Positions 33,043-41,497 of a stretch of 64,000 nucleotides of DNA are shown here, piece by piece. Every line of letters starts with the position of its first letter. The first letter of the stretch is position 1. The notes beneath the pieces are model-generated. The model saw only the letters and a program-made list of their open reading frames with translations. It did not search any database and was not told the origin of the DNA. Source of the stretch: Amylibacter sp. SFDW26 (GTDB lineage: Bacteria; Pseudomonadota; Alphaproteobacteria; Rhodobacterales; Rhodobacteraceae); contig NZ_WEIC01000006.1 in the NCBI RefSeq assembly GCF_009184395.1, forward strand, positions 1 to 64,000, read 5' to 3'. Both the position numbers and the translations under genes were made by a program.

Positions 33043-34470
33043 ATGATTTACCCAGTAATCCTATGTGGTGGTAGCGGAACAAGGTTGTGGCCTTTGTCAC
33101 GCAAAAGCTATCCAAAGCAATTTGCAAATCTGTCTGGTGATACAAGCCTGTTCCAAGAAACGTTAAAGCGTGTTCAAGATGATAGGTTTGAAGCACCAAT
33201 TCTAATGACGAATTCTGATTACCGTTTTACGGTACAAGAACAAGCAGAAGGCGTTGGTGTAACGAACCCTTCTATTATTATTGAGCCAGAAGGTCGTAAT
33301 ACAGCACCTGCTATATTGTCGGCGGCCCTTAAACTTGAAAATCAGCCAGATGCGGTCATGCTAGCTATGCCATCTGATCATTTGATTAAAGACACACATG
33401 CGTTTTCTATGGCAATTGAAACGGCTTATTCAGCAGCACAAGCTGGTAAATTGGTAACATTTGGAATTAAGCCAACCCGCGCAGAGATTGGTTATGGCTA
33501 TTTAGAAGTTGCCGATAGAATTGGGTATGAACATGCATCTGCATTGCCTTTAAGTGCTTTTGTTGAAAAGCCAAATACTGAGAATGCAGAAATTTATGTA
33601 GACTCTGGTCGCTACCTTTGGAATGCGGGAATTTTCATGTTTAAGGTTGCTGATATCCTCGAGGCCTTTGAGGTGCTTGCTCCGAAATTGATGATGCCTT
33701 GTCGTCGAGCTGTATCAAGCGGTGTAAAAGATTTAGGTTTCTTCCGCCTAGGCCAAGAAGCATATAAATCCGCAGAGGAAATTTCTATAGATTACGCAAT
33801 TATGGAGTTGTGCGAAACATTATCTGTTGTGCCAATGGATTGCGGGTGGAGCGATATGGGCAGCTGGAGTTCTGTATGGGAAGAAGGCGACGCCGATGAA
33901 AATGGTGTCGTTGAAAACGGCTCAACGACTGCAATTGATTGTGAAAACACATTGCTCAGATCTGAAACTGACGGTGTAGAGTTGATTGGCCTTGGGTTGA
34001 AAAACATTACGGCGATTGCAATGGGCGACGCCGTTTTGGTCGCAGATATTAGCCAATCAGAAAATGTAAAAAATGCGGTTCAAAAACTAAAAATTAAGAA
34101 AGCAAAACAAGCAGAGACATTCCCACGTGATCATCGCCCATGGGGGTATTTTGAAACACTTTCGCTAGGTGAAAGATTTCAAGTTAAACGGATTGTTGTG
34201 CAACCAGGTGCCGCACTTTCATTACAAAGCCATGTACATAGATCAGAGCATTGGATCGTTGTACAGGGATCAGCAAATGTCACAGTGAATGAAGACATAA
34301 AATTAGTGTCAGAAAATGAATCAATTTATATTCCACTTGGTGCAATTCACCGGATGGAAAACCCGGGGAAAGTGCCTTTACACCTGATCGAAGTTCAAAC
34401 AGGCGCATACTTAGGCGAAGATGATATTGTGAGATATGAAGATATCTATGCCCGAGATACAGCAGCATAA
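33043..34470 (+). CDS. algA: Mannose-1-phosphate guanylyltransferase / mannose-6-phosphate isomerase
   Basis: 475 aa, full length for the bifunctional family. N-terminal nucleotidyltransferase motif CGGSGTRLWPLSRKSYPKQF and FVEKP; C-terminal cupin-type isomerase domain with HRPWGYFETL, PGAALSLQSHVHRSEHW and IPLGAIHRMENPG. It makes GDP-mannose from mannose phosphates, the precursor for AlgD. AAGGAG ribosome site 8 nt before ATG. A strong terminator follows, so algD has its own promoter. A general manC role cannot be excluded, but the position argues for polymer synthesis. Confidence 0.93.
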   Translation: MIYPVILCGGSGTRLWPLSRKSYPKQFANLSGDTSLFQETLKRVQDDRFEAPILMTNSDYRFTVQEQAEGVGVTNPSIIIEPEGRNTAPAILSAALKLENQPDAVMLAMPSDHLIKDTHAFSMAIETAYSAAQAGKLVTFGIKPTRAEIGYGYLEVADRIGYEHASALPLSAFVEKPNTENAEIYVDSGRYLWNAGIFMFKVADILEAFEVLAPKLMMPCRRAVSSGVKDLGFFRLGQEAYKSAEEISIDYAIMELCETLSVVPMDCGWSDMGSWSSVWEEGDADENGVVENGSTTAIDCENTLLRSETDGVELIGLGLKNITAIAMGDAVLVADISQSENVKNAVQKLKIKKAKQAETFPRDHRPWGYFETLSLGERFQVKRIVVQPGAALSLQSHVHRSEHWIVVQGSANVTVNEDIKLVSENESIYIPLGAIHRMENPGKVPLHLIEVQTGAYLGEDDIVRYEDIYARDTAA

Positions 34471-34504
34471 TTATAAAAAGAACATACACTCTCACACCAA
34501 CTTT

Positions 34505-34531
34505 AACGGCCCTTCGGGGCCGTTGTTTTTT
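34505..34531 (+). terminator. Rho-independent terminator after algA
   Basis: AACGGCCC-TTCG-GGGCCGTT with a stable UUCG tetraloop and a following TGTTTTTT tract. Confidence 0.93.
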
Positions 34532-34668
34532 GTCCTTCCATATGTGTAGCCATTACTAACCAAAAGGATAGTGATCTACTGCGAAGTATTTAAAAACTAT
34601 ACGAGCCAGACAAAGAATATATTAAAACAATTAGTTACCTTCATCTTAAGAAAATGAAGGATAATAAA

Positions 34669-36069
34669 ATGCTTGATAATGCTGCCAACCAAAGACTGTT
34701 CGCGACTGCGCAACCACTACGCCTTGTCGAAGAAAAACCCTCCATTAGTGTTGTTGGACTAGGATACGTAGGAGCGGTTTCTACCGCATGCCTATCCAGT
34801 CTAGGACATCAAGTTATCGGTGTGGATATCGATATGGATAAGGTCGATTGCATCGCCAATGGTGTTTCACCTATTCATGAAAAAGACCTAGGTAAACTGT
34901 TGCACGAAGGCCTTACCGAAGGTTTGGTTTCTGCAACGAATGATCTTAGGCAAGCCGTTATTGATACTGATGTTACGTTCGTGTCGGTTGGCACGCCAAC
35001 TGCGGCGGATGGTGGGTGTGATTATTCTTATATTGATGCGGCCGCTCGCTCTATTGGTGAAGGCATTAAATTAAAAAACGACTTCCATGTAATTGTTATG
35101 AGATGCTCAATCCCTCCAGGCGTCACTATGGGTTTTATGGCCCCGATTATTGAGGAAGTTTCAGGGTTGAAAGCTGGCGTTGATTTTGGCGTATGCTTTA
35201 ACCCAGAGTTCTTGCGCGAAGGCGTTGCCGTTGAGGATTTTTATGCACCGCCAAAAACGGTTATTGGTGCTGATGATCCTAAATCTGCTCGTATCCTATC
35301 TCGCATCTATGAAGCCGTTGATGAAAAACCAATCATCACCTCTGTAGAAACGGCTGAGATGGTAAAATACGTAGATAACGTATGGCACGCGACCAAGGTA
35401 TGTTTTGCAAATGAAGTCGGGAGACTTTGCAAACCACTTGGCGTTGACAGTCACGCAGTCATGGATGTCTTCGTGCAAGATACGAAGCTTAATCTGTCAC
35501 CGTATTACCTGAAACCTGGGTTTGCGTTTGGTGGTTCATGCCTTCCAAAAGAAGTGCGTGCAGTTGCACATATTGCGCAACATTTGGGCGTTGATTTGCC
35601 AATGATTAACAGTTTGGGAAAATCGAATGATACTCAAATTGCAGAAGCTTTGAGGATGGCAAAAGAGACTGGTGCGCGTAAAGTCGGTATTCTTGGTTTG
35701 GCATTCAAACCTGGTACGGACGATCTACGTGAAAGTCCAATTCTTGAGGTTATAGCGGCCTTAAATGCTGATGGCGTTAAAGTTACTATTCATGACGCTG
35801 CGATCACCGTTGATACGCCTTTGGCTGGTCAACTTGCATATGTAAGGCATGGCAGCTCTGGCTTGCAGGCTCTTGCAGAAGATTTACCAAAGATGTTGCG
35901 AGACGATGTTTCCGACGTTGTTGAACAATCAGATGCTTTGATCATTACGCATAACAATGAGCTTTATCAAGATGCTGTTCTAACGGCTGGGAATACACCT
36001 GTCATCGATGTTGTACGCCTATTTTCAGACGTACCTCAAACAACAGCTTATTCAGGAATCGGTTGGTAA
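34669..36069 (+). CDS. algD: GDP-mannose 6-dehydrogenase (AlgD)
   Basis: 466 aa from ATG 34669, preferred to 34654 because AAGGATA lies 7 nt upstream. NAD-binding ISVVGLGYVGAVSTACL, central NPEFLREG, catalytic Cys (about residue 291) in FGGSCLPKEVRA, and GLAFKPGTDDLRESP. It oxidises GDP-mannose to GDP-mannuronate, the committed step of alginate synthesis. The UDP-glucose dehydrogenase family is the alternative, but the ALG-cluster context and the algA neighbour favour AlgD. It has a N-terminal extension of about 25 aa. The RTX gene follows after 27 nt. Confidence 0.88.
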   Translation: MLDNAANQRLFATAQPLRLVEEKPSISVVGLGYVGAVSTACLSSLGHQVIGVDIDMDKVDCIANGVSPIHEKDLGKLLHEGLTEGLVSATNDLRQAVIDTDVTFVSVGTPTAADGGCDYSYIDAAARSIGEGIKLKNDFHVIVMRCSIPPGVTMGFMAPIIEEVSGLKAGVDFGVCFNPEFLREGVAVEDFYAPPKTVIGADDPKSARILSRIYEAVDEKPIITSVETAEMVKYVDNVWHATKVCFANEVGRLCKPLGVDSHAVMDVFVQDTKLNLSPYYLKPGFAFGGSCLPKEVRAVAHIAQHLGVDLPMINSLGKSNDTQIAEALRMAKETGARKVGILGLAFKPGTDDLRESPILEVIAALNADGVKVTIHDAAITVDTPLAGQLAYVRHGSSGLQALAEDLPKMLRDDVSDVVEQSDALIITHNNELYQDAVLTAGNTPVIDVVRLFSDVPQTTAYSGIGW

Positions 36070-36096
36070 ACTCACTTAATTAATAAAGGAAATACA

Positions 36097-38301
36097 ATGG
36101 TAGAGATAAATGGAACTGCCGCAGGAGATGCCTTACAAGGCACTCAAGGGGCGGATATTGTGACCGGCTTTGGCTCAAACGATATTATAAATGGTGGAGG
36201 TGGTAATGATCTTCTTATCGGGGACGGCGTTCCCGAGCAAACCTCAGAAGTTATGCCTGATACAGTGGCATATGATAGTACGCAAAGCGGTTCGGGTGGC
36301 AATTTAAGTTATTCTGATGTGACTGCTGTAAATGCGGCTGAAATGTTGACGGGTGGTGCTGTTGAAATTGTAAGTGCCAATTTAATCGGATCATCACAGC
36401 AGGTTCAAACATATTCAGATGGCGCAACTGTAGCGCCAAATGTTGTGCCAGGCGATACAGGACTTATCCTGTCTACAGGTAATGCCTCAGGTACGACAAC
36501 ATCAGATTCTAATAACCCAAATACATCTAGCAATATGACTACAGATTTTGGTGGCTCTGGAGACGTTGGGTTAGATCAATATAATACGCCTTTGCAAGGC
36601 CTCAACGATGCTGCAGGTTTAGAGTTTTCATTTGAAGCACCAAGTGGTTTAGAACAAGTTACGCTTGTTCTTTCTTTTGCATCCGAAGAGTTTCCCGAGT
36701 ACGTGAATGCTGGGTTTAGTGATCTTGCAGGGGTATTTGTTAATGGCGTTCTCTGCCCTATCGATGGAACGACAAACGGCGTTATTGACGTTGATAATGG
36801 TGCTGCAAACTCTGGGTATACAGAAAATCACCATAACAACGATGTACTGAATACTCAATTTGACGGTGTTGTGACAGGTCTAACTGTAACGATCCCATTG
36901 GTGCCAGGTGAGCTTACAATTATTAGAATTGTTATCGCTGATGAGGGTGATGGTCTTTACGATAGCGCTTTATTCCTCGCAGAAGGAGCTTTGCAATTCG
37001 ACGAACATCTTGCTGGCAATGACACTATTAATGGAGGTCTAGGTGATGACACAATCCAAGGGAACGAGGGGAGCGATTTATTGATAGGTGGTCAAGGTGC
37101 AGATAGTGTTGATGGTGGCACTGGCGATGACTTAATCGAAGGTGGCCAAAATGGTGACCTATTGATTGGTGGTGAAGGCCATGATGTTATTTATGGCGGT
37201 TCGGGCGTGAATTTTATCGATAATGGCTTGGTTTCACATTACGATGTGAATGGCGTCAGATATGATCAATACGGTAATATTCTTCCTGAAGATGATGATA
37301 TTATCTATGGTGGCGAAGGTGCTGATTCAATTAGCGGGTCAGCGGGTCATGATATCTTGGATGGCGGTACTGGTGGTGACGTATTATCGGGAGGGTCAGG
37401 TAATGATGTCCTCTATGGTGGCGAAGGTTTTGATGACCTGAACGGTGGAGGTCAAGATGATGCTATCTATGGTGGTTTGGGTCGTGATGAGCTTGTCGGA
37501 GGCTCTGGTGATGACATACTAGATGGTGGTGCTGACGAAGATAATCTAAGTGGTGGTGCGGGTGCCGATACTCTTGATGGCGGGTCTGGTGATGATAAGT
37601 TGTTCGGCGGTGTTGGGGATGATATCTTGATCGGTGGTTCTGGTAATGACGAACTTAAAGGAAGCACTGGTAACGACAGGCTGACTGATAGCGAGGGTAA
37701 TAATTCGCTTTACGGCGGATCTGGAAATGACAATTTAGAAGGTGGCACGGGCCAAGATTTGTTAGATGGCGGATCAGGAGACGACATCTTAATAGGTGGC
37801 GGAGCCAAAGATACACTAAAAGGTGGTAGTGGAGCCGACGAACTCTTTGGTGGTGCTGGAAGTGACAAACTTTACGGTGGATCTGGTGATGACTTTATTT
37901 TTGGTGATGCTGGTAAGGATTACATTAATGCTGGTAAAGGCGATGATGTTATCGATGCTGGTGAAGGTGATGATAAAGTAATCAGTGGTCGTGGAGCTGA
38001 TCAAATTACTGGTGGGGCAGGTTCAGATTGGTTTGTATTTCGATCAGAGGATGATGATTATTACACGGATACGATAACTGATTTCACACGAACTGGCTTA
38101 GAGCAAGACCGATTGGACTTACGTTTACTTGATTTGAATGTAGATGGATTAAGCACTTTAGATTGGCTTTCGGAAAATGCGACCCAAGGTGAAGATGGCA
38201 CAATTTCTATCAATATTGGAACTTGTGAAATTGACTTAATCGATAGTCAGGGGCTTGGAGCAGACTTCATGCTTCAGATTTCTGATGGTTTGCAACTCTA
38301 A
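36097..38301 (+). CDS. Choice-of-anchor-L / RTX calcium-binding secreted protein
   Basis: 734 aa, no N-terminal signal peptide, very acidic. A few RTX units open the protein. Next is a choice-of-anchor-L-like domain (about 60-305) with GDTGLILSTGNASG, DAAGLEFSF, SFASEEFPEYVNAGFSDLAGVFVNG and IVIADEGDGLYDSALF. Then come about 30 GGxGxDxLx nonapeptides (310-660) and a C-terminal DWFVF / TDTITDF region typical of type I secretion substrates. Calcium-bound surface or matrix protein, probably exported by a type I system such as the one at 45-48 kb. No epimerase or lyase domain is present. It follows algD by 27 nt, suggesting joint expression with the polymer. Confidence 0.88.
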   Translation: MVEINGTAAGDALQGTQGADIVTGFGSNDIINGGGGNDLLIGDGVPEQTSEVMPDTVAYDSTQSGSGGNLSYSDVTAVNAAEMLTGGAVEIVSANLIGSSQQVQTYSDGATVAPNVVPGDTGLILSTGNASGTTTSDSNNPNTSSNMTTDFGGSGDVGLDQYNTPLQGLNDAAGLEFSFEAPSGLEQVTLVLSFASEEFPEYVNAGFSDLAGVFVNGVLCPIDGTTNGVIDVDNGAANSGYTENHHNNDVLNTQFDGVVTGLTVTIPLVPGELTIIRIVIADEGDGLYDSALFLAEGALQFDEHLAGNDTINGGLGDDTIQGNEGSDLLIGGQGADSVDGGTGDDLIEGGQNGDLLIGGEGHDVIYGGSGVNFIDNGLVSHYDVNGVRYDQYGNILPEDDDIIYGGEGADSISGSAGHDILDGGTGGDVLSGGSGNDVLYGGEGFDDLNGGGQDDAIYGGLGRDELVGGSGDDILDGGADEDNLSGGAGADTLDGGSGDDKLFGGVGDDILIGGSGNDELKGSTGNDRLTDSEGNNSLYGGSGNDNLEGGTGQDLLDGGSGDDILIGGGAKDTLKGGSGADELFGGAGSDKLYGGSGDDFIFGDAGKDYINAGKGDDVIDAGEGDDKVISGRGADQITGGAGSDWFVFRSEDDDYYTDTITDFTRTGLEQDRLDLRLLDLNVDGLSTLDWLSENATQGEDGTISINIGTCEIDLIDSQGLGADFMLQISDGLQL

Positions 38302-38309
38302 TTGAATGG

Positions 38310-38339
38310 GATGCTGGTCAAAAGAGGCCAGCATCTTTT
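38310..38339. terminator. Bidirectional terminator between RTX gene and response regulator
   Basis: GATGCTGG and CCAGCATC form an 8-bp stem followed by TTTTG. It overlaps the stop codon of the convergent response regulator. Confidence 0.75.
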
Positions 38340-38932
38340 GCAATCATCGCAGCATGTGTGCGGTTTTTTGCATCTAATTTGCGACATAAAGTTTTAACGT
38401 GTAGTTTGACTGTAACTTCTTGTAATTCGACTTCACGTGCAATTTCCTTATTTGCTAAACCACGGCACAATCCTGATAAAACTTGTAGCTCACGATCGCT
38501 GAGCTGCTTTTTAAGAGGATGATCTGACGATTCATCTTCACTAGTCATGAAATCAAGAGGGGCGTATTTCTCCCCCATAGCCATAAACTTTACAGCATTG
38601 ACTAAAGATGACGCAGCCATGGATTTTGGTAAAAAACCAGCGGCACCTAACTCTAACGCTTTTTCTGCTATATTTTTGTTCGCTGTTCCTGAAATAATCG
38701 CAACGGGCTTTCGGCCCGCAAGTTCCATAATGTTTTTCAGGCCATCTAAGCCATTCATTCCAGGCATTTCGTAATCAAGGAGAACTAAATCGAACGGTTC
38801 GTGTGTCTCTATAGAACGCTTGGTTTGTGTGATGTCATTTGCTTGTGCGACTGTAAAACCGTCTTCTTTTTCCAAAAAAGCAGAAAGGGTTTCTCGAACT
38901 AGATCGTGATCATCTGCTAATAGTATTCTCAT
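38318..38932 (-). CDS. NarL/LuxR-type response regulator
   Basis: 204 aa. Receiver with acidic pocket LLADDHD, phosphorylation site Asp53 (LVLLDYEMPGMNG) and PKSMA (Lys). LuxR-type HTH at about 143-200 (LSDRELQVLSGLCRGLANKEIAREVELQEVTVKLHV). All residues needed for phosphotransfer are present. It is a likely target of the hybrid kinase at 27-30 kb, and the shared palindromes upstream of the alginate genes are candidate sites for it; both are inferences. Confidence 0.92.
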   Translation of the reverse strand: MRILLADDHDLVRETLSAFLEKEDGFTVAQANDITQTKRSIETHEPFDLVLLDYEMPGMNGLDGLKNIMELAGRKPVAIISGTANKNIAEKALELGAAGFLPKSMAASSLVNAVKFMAMGEKYAPLDFMTSEDESSDHPLKKQLSDRELQVLSGLCRGLANKEIAREVELQEVTVKLHVKTLCRKLDAKNRTHAAMIAKDAGLF

Positions 38933-39085
38933 TAAAAATAGCCCTATTCTGGTCGCATAATTTCAAACGTATTATTCTAGGTAGTTTGTCTACGTTGTTT
39001 GAGTGTGTAAAGACTTCATTGAAATAATGATTGGTATGGAAAGCTTACTTGATGCTTCAATAAGTATCGATTTTATAGATTGAAC

Positions 39086-39157
39086 CTACGTATTATACAC
39101 TAAAAAGGCAAAACCTTTTGGCCATCCATATTTCCAGAAACACCTCCGTTCTTTCAT
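39086..39157 (-). pseudogene. Truncated small phage gene start
   Basis: A strong AGGAGACAGG ribosome site before ATG 39157, then 23 codons (MKERRCFWKYGWPKG...) and a stop. It lies in the same GC-richer patch as the HNH remnant, so it is probably the broken start of another phage gene. Confidence 0.35.
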
Positions 39158-39324
39158 TGATCCTGTCTCCTAGTAGAAGGCACAAATGGCCCCTAGAATC
39201 GCCCCCGAGCTGGTATGGCGTGATTTCATCACTCTGACGTGGTGAGACTGTGCCACGGGCTTGTCCCGTGAGCATTGCCCTGAACGTATCTTCACCGAAG
39301 CTCCGACACGTCCGAGGCCTGTCC

Positions 39325-39480
39325 TTACAACAACGACCAGTCGATCCCGTTCGCCGCACGGTCCCAGTCATACTGCTTGTTATCCGCCTGCGACCCTAGC
39401 TGCAGGTGCTTTGGGTTGATGCACTGGCGGTTGTGGTAACGGTGCCTGACGACGTCATGTGTAGACGCAACCTCGCGATT
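39325..39480 (-). pseudogene. HNH endonuclease C-terminal remnant
   Basis: Reading downstream on the minus strand gives LNREVASTHDVVRHRYHNRQ then CINPKHLQLGSQADN and a stop. The HxC/N-x-x-C-INPxHLxxG pattern is the HNH finger of phage-type endonucleases. No start or N-terminal half is present; the sequence upstream runs into the HEPN-like gene. The patch is GC-richer than its surroundings, consistent with imported phage DNA. Confidence 0.65.
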
Positions 39481-39524
39481 CAGGATGCAAAAGATGATTA
39501 TTAGGTCATTTTTTAATTTAAACT

Positions 39525-40022
39525 CTATATTGGATAGCTAAAATCCTTAATGATCTTCCATATCGCTTCGTTTATTGATTTCAACTCAGTGATAGCAACC
39601 TTAATCCCTTTAACAGAGTTATCATCAATTTCGTCAGTTTGCCCCATCTTAATGTTGTTTTTACGATCAGCGATACGCATCAAAATCGTCTTATGATGAC
39701 CGCTTTCAGGATCAAAAGTATATATGCAATGATTATAACGATTTCGAAGAGCTGAAAGTTTCATTATCCGTTCTGTGGTTTTTAATATCCTTGAACGCTC
39801 AGCTACATCGATACGTTCCAATTTCGCTAACCTTTGCACCAAATCCATCCGCGCTCGCGATGTATTAAGCGTTAAAAAAATAACAACTGCGGTTTCTTTG
39901 TCGACACCAGATAAGCCTGCAATCAAGTGAATCAATAAGCTCTCGGTGTTCGTCCAAGAATAATTTAGTTTCCCCACCAATAGCAAAAAGTCATCGAATG
40001 ATATTTCTGGTGTGTCAGTCAT
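39525..40022 (-). CDS. Helical protein with HEPN-like RNxxxH motif
   Basis: 165 aa from ATG 40022, which overlaps the stop of the LuxR regulator (ATGA), so translation is coupled. All-helical sequence with SALRNRYNHCIYTF at about 95-108: the Arg-x4-His spacing is that of HEPN ribonuclease domains, and the N-terminal helices (NYSWTNTESLLIHLIAGLSG) fit the fold. HEPN proteins are often RNases or toxins, but inactive ones exist. Assignment is tentative. Confidence 0.5.
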   Translation of the reverse strand: MTDTPEISFDDFLLLVGKLNYSWTNTESLLIHLIAGLSGVDKETAVVIFLTLNTSRARMDLVQRLAKLERIDVAERSRILKTTERIMKLSALRNRYNHCIYTFDPESGHHKTILMRIADRKNNIKMGQTDEIDDNSVKGIKVAITELKSINEAIWKIIKDFSYPI

Positions 40023-40774
40023 TTTATGACTTGTTTGGTTGTGTTTCGATTTTGGGAAAGGTACCAAATCGCAGCTTCAGTACGATTGTGCACGTTTAAT
40101 TTCACGATGATATGATGAATGTGCAACTTTACTGTATGTTCGGATATATCAAATTCATTTGCGATTACTTTATTTGGCTTACCTTCGGATACAGAACGCA
40201 AGACTTCTTGTTCACGAACAGTCAGATCATCAATAAGTAGATTTAATTCGGGCTGACCACTTTCCTGTATCTTTGCGAAGCTTAGATCACCTTTTTTAAA
40301 GTCTTTCACAATTTTATCTAGCAGATCACAAGGTAAGTATTTATGGCCACAAAGGATCAAACGTATAATTCCAAGCCAAATATCTAAACTCACATTCATA
40401 GGCAAAAAGCTGATTGCAGAAGATGCCATAAAACATTCTGAATCTAATAAGACATTATACGGTAGCGTATCGTCTTTATATGCAATTGCGATGTTTGCTT
40501 CGGGGGCAATAGCGCATATTTCATCGTAACGCTCGGCAAATATCAAGGTGAGTGTTTCCTCCATGATAATGCTGAAAATTTTTCTTTTATTAATTTCATT
40601 ATTAGCAATGATTTCATCAAAAGAGTTTACTCTTAAGATTACGGTGTCAGAGAACTCTGACTGAACTGTTTGAATTAAAAGTTCAGAAAAATATCTTTTG
40701 TCTCCGATAAAGATAACGCAGGCTTGCGTATCATTGTAATTGGTCAAATTTATAACATCTATTGAATCGTTCAT
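40019..40774 (-). CDS. LuxR-type regulator with degenerate receiver (CsgD/VpsT-like)
   Basis: 251 aa. The N-terminal 160 aa have receiver-like strands and helices, ending in IWLGIIRLILCGHKYLP, but no clear phosphorylatable Asp. The C-terminal HTH (about 185-245: LTVREQEVLRSVSEGKPNKVIANEFDISEHTVKLHIHH) is standard. The layout resembles CsgD/VpsT-type biofilm regulators, which are not phosphorylated; VpsT's c-di-GMP motif W(F/L/M)(T/S)R is not seen. Its neighbour, divergent by 720 nt, is the type I secretion cargo gene. Confidence 0.8.
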   Translation of the reverse strand: MNDSIDVINLTNYNDTQACVIFIGDKRYFSELLIQTVQSEFSDTVILRVNSFDEIIANNEINKRKIFSIIMEETLTLIFAERYDEICAIAPEANIAIAYKDDTLPYNVLLDSECFMASSAISFLPMNVSLDIWLGIIRLILCGHKYLPCDLLDKIVKDFKKGDLSFAKIQESGQPELNLLIDDLTVREQEVLRSVSEGKPNKVIANEFDISEHTVKLHIHHIIVKLNVHNRTEAAIWYLSQNRNTTKQVIK

Positions 40775-41497
40775 AATAACGACACCTGTTCCCTCCTGAT
40801 GGTTTTTGGCTAATTAAGATTGCTTCTTCATTTTTGAAACACACCCATACCCACCAAGGAAATATGTAACTAGAAGACGCGGCCAAACACAAAAGTCAGT
40901 AGTCTAAAATGTTGTTTTATTGATATTAGACAGCAACTATAACAGAATTATTCAACAAAAACATTGATATATGTCACGTTTACGTTTGGCGGTAATTTTT
41001 ATTACTACTAATCTTTTGATCAAATACGATCTCGATTCGGACTATAGTCGTTTCTTTTCATATAAACCTTTCGGTTAATATCACTCCGTTAAAATACATA
41101 AAAAACCTCGGTTTAACCTTAGGTAAAGTTTCCTCTTTTTTATACACCTTTAGGCCAGCTATTTTTTGCATCCCCATGATGGAATGCTGATGGAACGGTC
41201 ATTCTGCATGACTAAAATACGTAACAATTTAGCACATAATTGGCGCTCTTTGCGGGAGTAGTTGCAAGAAAATCGTGCGAATCACATGTGGTTCGTCATT
41301 TTTTCATCCCCACATAAATCGCCAAGTTTAGAGAGGGGGTTTATGACAAAAACTTAGCATTCAATATGGATTGATCATCGCAGCCTATGCGCATGAACTC
41401 AGTCAACTTTCACTAAAATTTGAAACACGTATTTGGGCGATGACTGCTTTTGAAATGAGTGGCGGTCCGGCAAATACCACAATAAGGAGTATGAATA
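40775..41497. other. Long regulatory-type intergenic region, about 720 nt
   Basis: No defensible gene. It lies between the LuxR regulator (minus) and the Gln/Asn/Gly-rich cargo gene (plus) and contains a cluster of four ACCT(T)(T/C)GGT-like palindromes at 41065-41154. Large promoter regions of this kind are usual for surface-matrix genes, such as csgB/csgD. Confidence 0.55.
41065..41154 (+). promoter_or_regulatory. Cluster of four ACCT..AGGT-type palindromes
   Basis: AACCTTTCGGTT (41065-41076), AAACCTCGGTTT (41103-41114), AACCTTAGGT (41115-41124) and ACCTTTAGG (41146-41154). The repetition in a long leader region suggests protein binding sites. No known regulator can be named. Confidence 0.4.

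Noticed and set aside
37467-37667. Proline/serine-rich minus-strand frame in the RTX gene
   Set aside because: Product of the Gly/Asp repeat read on the opposite strand.
36097-38301. RTX protein as a secreted mannuronan C5-epimerase (AlgE1-7 type of Azotobacter)
   Set aside because: Those enzymes have a parallel beta-helix A-module with a DPHD-type site before the RTX part. Here the non-RTX part is a choice-of-anchor-L-like domain.
39158-39324. Possible tRNA or RNA gene in the GC-rich patch
   Set aside because: CACGGG/CCCGTG hairpin seen but no cloverleaf and no conserved tRNA loops.
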